The notes under the pieces: generated by a model
The model's input: only the letters and a program-made list of their open reading frames with translations
Databases searched by the model: none
Told to the model about the DNA's origin: nothing
Translations under genes and position numbers: made by a program
Shown: piece by piece, positions 55,601 through 64,000 of the stretch
Position numbering within the stretch: the first letter of the stretch is position 1
Layout: each line of letters opens with the position of its first letter
Assembly: GCA_003254885.1 (NCBI GenBank)
Contig: QANT01003079.1
Span: 1 to 64,000, forward strand
DNA length: 64,000 nucleotides
Direction: 5' to 3'
Source of the DNA: Purshia tridentata
Taxonomy: Eukaryota > Streptophyta > Magnoliopsida > Rosales > Rosaceae

Positions 55601-57735
55601 TATTGTTTTCCTGCCTTCTAAACACAAAATATGTTTCTTTACGGCCTGAACGCTAATCCAAGCATGAGAAAGTGCTTCCCCCTGTCTTTCTTGCCAACCG
55701 GTAAAGTTTTGGTGCAACTTTCAGAAAATTGTACAAAGTGCGCACCAAAATGACAGCTTCGTTCATTCCTAACACCCAAAGTGGTTCTTTAGGGTAAGCA
55801 CGCTAATTGAGACATTAGAGAGTGCTTCCTCACCTCTTTCTTGCCAATCGAGCACGTGTTGGTGCAATTTGGACCAAGTTAGACTGAATATGCACCGAAT
55901 GACATATTCCTGCACTCTTAGCACCTAAAGTTGTTCTTTGGGGCTTGAACGCTTATCGAGACATGAGAACGGGGAGCATTTTGGTGCACCTTTCATCGAA
56001 TTGGACTCAGTGTGCACCGAAATGACGTTTTCGTGAATTCTTAAGACCTCAAGTGGTTCTTTAGGGTCAGCACGCTATTATCGAGACATGAGAAAGTGCT
56101 TCCTTATGTCTTTCTTGCCCACCACGGTAGGTTTGGCACAATTTGGATGAATTTGGACGAATTTGGACTGAGTACTCACCGAAATGATGTTTTCGTGCGT
56201 TCTTAAGCCCTACAGTGGTTCTTTAGGGTTTGCACGCTAATCGAGACATAAGAACGTACGTGCTCACGTACGTCTTGCTAGCCAGGTACGTTTTGATGCA
56301 ATTTAGACGAAAGTAGGCTGAGGGTGCACTGAAATGAGGTTTTAGTTCCTTCTTAACATGAAATGTGGCTTTTGAGGGCTAGAATGTTAATCCAAGCATG
56401 AGAACGTGCTTCTTGCCAACCGCGCACGTTTTGGTGCAACTTTAACCAAGTCGTGCACAGTGTGCACCGAAATGACGTTCCATGCAATCTTAACACCAAA
56501 ACTGGTTCGTTGGGGTTAGAACGCTAATCCAAAGAAGAGAGAGTGCTTCATCATGTCCTTATTGCCAGCCGGGGACGTTTTGGTTCAATTGAAATGAAAT
56601 TGGGTTGAGGAGGCACCGAAATGGGGTTTTTGTGCGTTCTTATCCAAAGCATGTACTTCTTGAGGGGTAGAAGGGTAATCCAAGCATGAAAAAGTGCTTC
56701 CGTACATCATTCTTGCCAACCGGCCACGTCTTGGCGGAAATTGCACCAAATTGGATGGAGTACCACCTAAATAATGTTTTCGTGCCTTCTAAACACGAAA
56801 TATATTTCTTTATGGCCTGAACGCTAATCCAAGCATGAGAAAGTGCTTCCCCATGTCTTTCTTGCCAACCTATAACGTTTTGGTGCAACTTTAACCAAAT
56901 TGTATAGAGTGCGCAGCGTAATGACGTCTTCATTCATTCCTAACACCCAAAGTGGTTCTTTAGGGCTTGAATGCTTATCGAGACATGAGAGAGTGCTTCC
57001 CCATGTCTTTCTTTACAACAGGGAGCGTTTTGGTGCAACTTTCATCGAAACGGACTCAGTGTGCACCGAAATGACGTTTTCGTGCATTCTTAAAACCTCA
57101 AGTGGTTCCTTAGGGTTAGCACGCTATTATCGAGACATGAGAAAGTGCTTCCTTATGTCTTTATTGCCCACCACGGAAGTTTTGGAGAAATTTGGACGAA
57201 TTTGGACTGAGTACGCACTGAAATGATGGTTTTGTGCATTCATAACACCAAAAGTGGTTCGTTAGCGCTGGCATGCTAATCGAGATATGACAACGTGCGT
57301 CCTCATGTCCTTCTTGCCAACCGGGCACGTTTTGATGCAATTTAGATGAAAGTAGACTGAGTGTGCACTGAAATGAGGTTTTAGTTCCCTCTTAACACAA
57401 AATGTGCTTCTTGAGGGCTAGAACGTTAATCCAAGCATGAGAACGTGCTTCTTGCCAACCGCGCACGTTTTGGTGCAACTTTAACCAAGTCGCACACAGT
57501 GCACCGAAATGATGTCCTATGCATTCTTAACACCTAAACTGGTTCGTTGGGGCTAGAACGCTAATCCAAACAAGAGAAAGTGCTTCGTCATGTGCTTATT
57601 GCCAACCGAGGACGTTTTGGTGCAATTGAAACGAAATTGGGTTGTGAAGGCATCGAAATGAGGTTTTCGTGCATTCTTATCCAAAGCATGTGCTTCCTGA
57701 GGGCTAGAACGCTAATCCAAGAATGAGAAAGTACT
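52640..57735. repeat. 150-bp satellite, block 2
   Basis: About 34 further monomers of the same roughly 150-bp family. Between about 52750 and 54090 three consecutive monomers form a 448-bp higher-order unit repeated three times almost without change (landmarks at 52758, 53206 and 53654). Further right the monomers are more mixed. The array begins in mid-monomer and ends abruptly at the LTR-like block at 57745. Confidence 0.9.
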
Positions 57736-57744
57736 TCCCATAAC

Positions 57745-60693
57745 TGTAACGACCCGTACCTTTCAAGTACATTATAATAGGGCCCAACGTTGAGTTTTGG
57801 CTTTAGTAAGATTTTAGCTTTGACCTTGGGTCCGTTAGGAAGGTCTTGAGCTCATGAGTTCATTGACATGCGGCATGGGTTATTTAGAGCTCCGGTTAGA
57901 AAGTTAGGAAAGTGTTATGGGACTCAAAAGTTGACTTTTTAAATTGCCTGGATTTTAGAGTTGACTTTGACATGGTTGCATAGAGCTCGACTCCACGAGT
58001 TCGTAGACACGTAGCATGCGTCATTTGGAGCTACGGTTTGAGAAATATAGAGGTTCAAAGTGAGGGGCAAACTTGTAAATTTGAGAAAATGGTATTAAAT
58101 ATTCCAGAAAATTCTGGAATATCCCTCTCTCTCTCTATTTCTCTCCCCTCTCCACGCACAGGCAGCAGCAAGCCCAGCCAGCCCGACGCCTCCCTCTTTC
58201 TCTCTTCCCTGGGTGACCCCCCAGCCCTTCCGACCAGCTAGACCCGCCGGCGACGTCGCCAGTCGCCGGCTAGCTACCTCCCGACGTCCCCAGCCCTCTT
58301 TCTTCTCTCTCTCCTGTGCGCGACTGGAGCTTCCAGCTCTAGCCATCTCCGGCGACGGTAGGCGACGGGAGTGGCCGAGAATCCCTCCCAAGCCGCCGGC
58401 CAGCCACCTTGAGCTCCCCCACGACAGCCAGCCGTCCCCCGACGCGAAACAACGCCGGAAAAGCACCCAGCACGCTGCCACTTGTTCATCAATTCTGGCC
58501 AGATTCCGGCGTCAATCTCCTTGATTTTAGGTGGGTTTTTCTCCTCTCCTTTTGGGCTTCCTTTCCCTTATTGTTCAGTTGTTCAATTTTGAGAAATTGT
58601 GAGAGATTGAATTTGGGGGTTTGAAGGTAATTTCGGGTTTTGCATGGATGTTTGAAATTGAATCAAATTGTTGGGTGTTTTAGGTAATTTCTGTCATTAA
58701 AAACCTCTAATCGAAGATTGGAACGAGAAATTTAGGAAAATCAAATTGTTAGGTGATTTAGGTAATTTCCGTTATTAGGAATATATAATCGAAGATTGGA
58801 ACGAGAAATTTGGGAAATTATTGAGGAAATTGGAAGTTTGATCGTTGGTGCTTATGCCCATTTTGGGATTTCTAGAAATTTAAGGTGTTCTTGGTGATTT
58901 AATTGAAATTTGGCGTAATTTTCATCTTTAGGAACGATCTATTAAGGTTCAGAATAGCTAGTTTGAAGGAAATTGGAGAAATGATGAGTTGGGACGAAAT
59001 TGGACACTTTTTAGGTTGTCGAACGACACCCGGACGACACTCGACCAAGTTAGATAGAATGGAGGTTAATTGAGGAAATTATCGGGTAAAAATAAGCTAG
59101 TGGCATGGGTTTTGAGTCGAGACGGAAAATAAGTTGGTTTATAAATTGAAATTTAGGATTATGAAGTGAAAGGCCTAGAACTACACCTTCTAGTTTTTCA
59201 GTTATTATTTGAGATAGTATTCTAACGTATTGTCGTTCTCGTGTTAGGCGACGTTCCCGAGTCCAAGGACGATCCATTCGGAGACCAAGGCTAGGCTATA
59301 TCTGTGAGTGGACTTCGTTTCCTAAACCTTGTTTATGAACTACTTTTATGAATTTAATGATTCAATTCGTAATTATATTTGGAGTTATTTGAGCCGTGAT
59401 TTATTTAAATTAGAAATATATTTGGTTCATGAGTTTGGCTTTCTGATTTCTTAAATAAATGTTGATTTGAATTCTGGATATTGAGTTAGTTACCTTGGAT
59501 TTCATGCTTCGACGAGACAAAAAGGAATTTAAAATGTTTTTATGTTTGAGTTTGAGAAAACATGGGATTTCAATGGGTTTTTTACCAAGGGTTGGGTTAC
59601 TGAAAAGGATTTTATAGTCGTTGGTTTAATGATTTCCCAGTTTTGGAAAGGTTATGTGTTTTATGGGCGAAAAAAGATTTATGGGAAAAGGATTTTCAAA
59701 CCACCCTCTGCAGTACTCTTCAGATGATCAGCTTTAATAGGTCTTTGGGACCCATCACGGCACATACATAGTCTTTGGGCCGTGTGTCGGGATGCCTTGC
59801 CCTTTGGGGGCGGCCCTGCGTGCACGTACGGCAGGATATTGGCCCTGCATGTGTATGACAGACCCTGGCTCTGCACATGTACGGCAGGATATGGGCCCTG
59901 CATGCGTACGGCAGGTCGTAGGCCCTGCGCATGTACGGCAGGATTATTGGCCCTGCATGCGTACGGCAAGTCGTGGGCCCTGCGCATGTACGGCAGGTTC
60001 AGTGGGTAGCTGTTTGGGTGAGCGTGTTTATCGTTATATTGATTTCGTAAGCAAGTTTTCAAAGATTATGAACTTTCAGTTCGGATTTCATGATGGTCAG
60101 TTTCATTTGTTTTGATGATTTTCAAATAATCTCGAAATGGATTTTAAAATATTATTTTATATAGAGGCACCAGTGGATTTTATGAAAGTGATTTTAAAAC
60201 TGGGGGATTTCAAAGAAAGGTTACGAAATTCTAAGAAACTTGAAAGTAAAGGTTTATTAATATTTATTTTGATTTATGTCCACTCACTGAGTCGTCTCAC
60301 TAGTTTTATCTTTGTTGTTATCATAAATTTTCCCCCAGGTTGTAGCGGTGGAACGGTCGAGCCAAAGACGTCGAGACAGTTTAGCGAACCTTTGGAATTC
60401 GTAGGAACCAATGATTCTTGTAAATTTTATCTTCTCAATAAATTTTGTAGTGCGGCTCTGGTAACCTATTGAAAACTTAAGTAAATGGTTTTGAGATTTG
60501 GGTCGGAGACCCTTTGGATTGTGGTAGAGGAGCTGTGCTACTTAGAAGTGCATTTACAGGTATCGTGGAGAAAAAGGGTTCGTCCAATTTCAGGGGAGGT
60601 TCTGCCGAAATTTCGGTAGGATTTTCCTTGATATTGAATGCCCGCAGGATCACTCCGGATTCTAGGGTGGAATTCAGGGTGGGTCCTGTCACA
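57745..60693 (+). mobile_element. Long LTR-like block (gypsy-type), apparently solo
   Basis: It begins TGTAACGACCCGTACC and ends GGGTCCTGTCACA, the TG...CA form usual for such LTRs. The family core appears twice in the first 350 bases (degenerate near 57830, better near 57990-58080 with CCACGAGTTCGTAGACACGT). A CT tract, a GC-rich leader-like stretch (58140-58500) and a 27-bp minisatellite follow. I found no gag or pol inside and no matching flanking duplication, so it is either a solo LTR or a truncated copy; age cannot be judged. Confidence 0.55.
59812..60001. repeat. 27-bp minisatellite, seven copies
   Basis: Units starting GGCCCTGC and containing GTACGGCAGG begin at 59812, 59841, 59867, 59894, 59921, 59949 and 59976. 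The spacing of 26-29 bases is mostly a multiple of three, so several frames stay open across it on both strands; I do not take these as genes. Confidence 0.85.
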
Positions 60694-62845
60694 TAGCTAA
60701 TTGAAAATAAAATATGAACCACAACAAATATGAAAGTAATATAAATTCACAATTCATAATCCTTAAAATATCTATATACATGTACTACAAACTATAACAC
60801 ACCAAGACCCTAATGATTAAGGTACAATAACACTATACTGCATCATCGTCGAAAGGGGTCGGTGGCGGTAGGGTAGGGCCTCGTGTCCTATAGACCTCCT
60901 GCAAGATCCTCTCCCTCTGAAGCTGCATCGCCTGTTCCACCTGCGCGTTCACCCACGCTGTCAAGCCCCGACCCTCAGGCACGTGAAAAACAACTGAATC
61001 TGAAAACTGTTTCCTGAAACTGTGAGCCCTTTTATTGAAACTGTGAGCTATGAATATAAAACAATTTACTGAAAAACAATTGTAATTTACAAAAGCACAT
61101 TTATAAAACCAAACTATAAAACCAAGTTCCAAAACACTGCTGGTCCAACTGCCTCGTCTTCTCTCCACTGTCTCCTCAGCCTGCTTAACCTGCAAAACAA
61201 ACCCTGCACTCAACCACATGTGCACCAGGTTTAAACACAAACCTAGTAAGCTCACTAAAGCCCGTATGAGTGAAATCTAATTAGAAACTTCAAATTAGAA
61301 AATCAATAAAATAATCAAATAAAGAACTACCTTAATGCCTCGAATCACAAGCAAACCACAAACCAGAAATCAGAATCCTTAACTTGGTCACCAATCCTCT
61401 AAACCAGTCAAATTTACTGTGATCAGTAATACCTCAATTATCCTCAATTGATCCCTTAAACTGGAAATCACCACGAAATAATCCACAAGATCCTTACTTG
61501 GGATCCAACTGGATCCTTCAATAACTTAGAATCCTCAAGCATCCTTTAGAACCAACTTAATCCTCAATTAATACCCACTGATGCTCAAATCTCACTTAAT
61601 CCTTTAACCTCAAATAACCTTTAAACTATCGAGATTTCCAATCCTAATTTCGTATCCCTTTAACTAGCAACCAACAAACAAGCACACAAGAAACCAAACA
61701 ACTAACTGAACTGAACGGAAATTAACTAAACTAGATCACTCACAAAACTGAAACTAATTTCACTCATAGTGACCACACAAGAAGACCGAGCTGCCCCTCG
61801 TAGCTCCTTTACTCGGATTCTAAAATTCGGCAACACGACGGCATCGGAAATACAAATTCCCATGCCAAGGTACCTGTGAAGACCAAACAGTTCACAAACA
61901 CACAACAGAGTTCACAACCAGTCCATTTAACAACTGAAACGGGCAGGAACCACCACACACGGTGGCTGCCCAGCCCTCGGAAAACAACCAAAAAATCAAG
62001 AAGCTCACCCAAACTCACCCATAGGTTCGGGTGGTTGGCCCAAGGCCAAAAACCAAGGAACGGGTTGCTGGCGCCACCACATGTAGCGGGACTCACGGTG
62101 GTCAATGGTGGTCAACTGCACGAAAACTGAAAATTCACGTTTAGCAAAAACAACCTACACAGGCACGTAGAGTACGTTAGGTGGATCGATTCTCAAACTT
62201 GGGTCGATGACCAAAAGTGGCCGGAAAAGGAAGAAAACGGCCAGAGAAGCTGTCGGCCAACCCACACTCGATCCGCCGTCCACGGCGGTCCAATGGACGA
62301 TCGAAGCACACCAACACGCTGGGCTCGACAAGGAGAGAAGATTTGGGCGGTCGCTGAGCCTCGACGTCGCCGGAAACGCCATGATCGTTGTCGCGACTCT
62401 CACTGTGCACGAACTGGTTTCTCATTTCGGGCTGTTTCAAGAGGAGGCGCCACCAGGGGAAGGAAGAGGGGAGGGAGGCGAGCTCGGCAAGCCGATGGAA
62501 GGCGCGGCTGGAGGAAGAGTATAGAGAGAGAGAGAGAGAGAGGCTTCGGGAGAGAGGAGAGAGAAAGTGACGAAAATTCTGGGTTTCTGTGCCTTTTAAA
62601 AACAACTTTTCCAAAATTACAAGTTTGTCCCTCTCTTCACACGTCCGTAACTTCCAAACCGTAGCTCCGTTTGACGTGTACTTCGTGTCTATGAACTCGT
62701 GAGAACAAGACCTTTCCAACGAACCCAAAGTCAAAGTGAAAACTTTGCTTGAACTAAAAGTCAACTTTTTGCCCCAAATTAAAATCAACTTAAAATTCGA
62801 AAAACCTCCAAAAAGTTTATAGAGCTTTCCAGATTTTGCCCGCAT
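60694..62845 (-). mobile_element. Gypsy-type LTR element piece, minus orientation
   Basis: From 62845 down to about 61870 the minus strand matches the plus-strand LTR sequence at 62974-64000: the same core (CTCACGAGTTC, GGAGCTACGGTTTGGAAGTT, ACGGACGTGTGAAGAGAGGG), a CT tract, the TGGCCTTGGGCCAACCACCC segment and the GTGGTTCC(T/C)GCCCGTTTC segment. The remainder to about 60694 is unassigned and may be internal sequence or an adjoining piece. It is a broken copy. A GA run is at 62523-62542. Confidence 0.55.
62523..62542. repeat. (GA)n microsatellite
   Basis: GA run of ten units, the CT leader tract of the minus-oriented LTR sequence. Confidence 0.85.
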
Positions 62846-62970
62846 CTTGAGGCGGATGAAAGAGAGAAGTGCTCTAGGTTTGAGGATGGTTTAAGAGAAG
62901 AAATTCATACGACGGTTGTAGCTGCCATGCATACTAGTTATACTAGCCTGAGAGAGGCTGCCATGAAAGT
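62846..62970 (+). mobile_element. Short gypsy gag-like piece between two LTR sequences
   Basis: The plus strand reads like the later part of a retrotransposon gag domain (REKCSRFEDGLREEIHTTVV, then YTSLREAAMKVD). It is only about 120 bases long, bounded on the left by the minus-oriented LTR sequence and on the right by the plus-oriented one, so it is a fossil of a third element that was interrupted. Confidence 0.55.
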
Positions 62971-62973
62971 TGA

Positions 62974-64000
62974 TGTAACACCCCGCACTTTCCAAAGTGG
63001 TTTTTAAAGGTTTTCGGGATTTTATTTGGAAAGTAAAGCGTTTGGCGTTTTCCAAATTTTAAAGTTTGACCTTTAAAGTTGGGCAAAAAGTTGACTTTTT
63101 GTTCGGGAGGACTTTTTGTGTTGACCTTGGGTTCGTTGGAAAGGTCTCGTCCTCACGAGTTCGTAGACACGTAGCACGCGTCGAACGGAGCTACGGTTTG
63201 GAAGTTACGGACGTGTGAAGAGAGGGACAAGGTTGTAATTTTGGAAAAGTTGGATTTTAAAAAGGGGCACAGAACCCTAGAAAACCATTAGCTTTCTCTC
63301 TCTTCCCTCTCGCTGTCTCTCTCTTCCTCGCGAGTCTCATCTCCAGCTGCGCTTCCCGCCGGCGCGTGGGGGCGCGTCCGGCGGCGGTTGGAGCCGATTT
63401 TTGGCTTCCCGTGTTCGTCTCTCTCCCCTCTTCCCTTCGGTGGTGGCGGCTTCTCCCGAAACAGCTCGGAAAGAGAAGAATCGCGCGTGCACAGTCGGCG
63501 TCACGGCGATTCCGGCGACGACGCTACCTCCCACCTGCCCAGATCTCTTCCTCTCGTCGAGCCCAGCGTGTTGGTAGATTCGATTGACCCGTGGGACCGC
63601 CGTGGACGGCGGATCGAGTGTGGGTGTGCCGCCGGCTTTCCGGCCAGTTTTCCTCCTTTTCCGGCCACTTTTGGCCGTCGACCCAGGTTTGAGAATCGAT
63701 CCCCTCGATCTCCTCTACGTCCCTGTGTAGTTTGTTTTAGCTAAATGTGACTTTCGTTTTTGGTAGTTGACCGCCATTGACCGTCAGGGGACTTGCTGCG
63801 TCTGATGGTTCCAGCGACCGTTCCTTGGTTTTTGGCCTCGGGCCAACCACCCGAGCCTGTGGGTGAGTTCGGGTGAGTTTCTTGGACCTTTCGTGTATTT
63901 TCCGGGGCCGGGCAGCCGCCGTGCGTGGTGGTTCCCGCCCGTTTCTGTGTTTTGTTGGCTTAATTGTGAACCTTGCTTGTTTTGGTTGGTTTGTCTGGTC
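62974..64000 (+). mobile_element. Gypsy-type LTR, plus orientation, runs off the window
   Basis: It begins TGTAACACCCCGCACTTTCC and shows the family core (GGTTCGTTGGAAAGGTCTCG, CACGAGTTCGTAGACACGTA, GGAGCTACGGTTTGGAAGTT), a CT-rich tract near 63295-63330 and a GC-rich leader-like region. It matches 62845-61870 in inverted orientation. The other end lies outside the window, so completeness and age cannot be told. Confidence 0.65.

Noticed and set aside
50036-57226. Many 60-110 codon open frames on both strands with related peptides (GWQERHGEALSHAWIS type)
   Set aside because: They are the 150-bp satellite read in frame; 150 is divisible by three, so a frame open in one monomer stays open in the next. 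No splice, start or domain support.
58095-58524. Overlapping open frames of 70-130 codons on both strands
   Set aside because: They fall in the GC-rich leader-like part of an LTR-like block, where stops are rare by composition.
59679-60115. Open frames on both strands across the 27-bp minisatellite
   Set aside because: Repeat spacing divisible by three explains them; the peptides are simple repeats.
62177-63744. Open frames of 100-220 codons near the right end
   Set aside because: They overlap inverted LTR copies and change content between copies without a conserved protein.

Overview
The window is nuclear DNA of a flowering plant, almost certainly a eudicot. The genes are split by GT-AG introns, the intergenic DNA is AT-rich, and every recognisable protein is a plant family: a cyclic nucleotide-gated channel of the CNGC2 type, plant PTEN, a DUF4336 plastid protein, and a plastid PEP-mutase/isocitrate-lyase-like protein. 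A rosaceous host would fit my memory of the proteins, but nothing here proves it. There are no operons, CRISPR arrays or recognisable tRNA or rRNA genes.

Layout. 1-0.7 kb holds a foldback-type repeat. 3.4-6.1 kb (minus strand) is a six-exon DUF4336 gene with a likely transit peptide. 7.2-8.9 kb (minus) is a membrane-anchored RING-finger gene. 9.1-17.8 kb is a long AT-rich stretch with no gene I can support. 17.9-21.6 kb (plus) is a complete eight-exon CNGC2. 22.7-25.9 kb (plus) is a complete PTEN phosphatase gene with an intron in its leader. 26.7-27.7 kb (minus) is a four-exon RNase T2-like gene that has lost both acid-base catalytic histidines. 28-30.5 kb holds two transposon-like repeats. 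31.4-33.3 kb (plus) holds the 5' part of an Expp1-like membrane-protein gene whose 3' part is missing and is followed by nested mobile elements (33.7-36.1 kb). 37.0-38.7 kb has a Tourist-like MITE, a broken piece of a WNK kinase gene and a small foldback element. 39.1-47.4 kb (plus) is a complete eight-exon phosphonomutase/isocitrate-lyase superfamily gene with a copia fossil in its first intron.

From about 48 kb the window is repeat-dominated. There is an LTR-derived fragment at 48 kb. A roughly 150-bp satellite follows in two blocks (50.2-52.0 and 52.6-57.7 kb), the first of them lying inside a terminal-inverted-repeat element. A long LTR-like block with a 27-bp minisatellite spans 57.7-60.7 kb. 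The window ends in a head-to-head pair of related gypsy-type LTR sequences separated by a short gag-like piece.

The genes share no obvious pathway; they are independent transcription units. The best second-look items are the histidine-less RNase T2, the satellite inside a transposon, the long overlapping upstream ORF on CNGC2, a sequence core shared by several diverged LTRs, and three tiny poly(T) insertions with target-site duplications.
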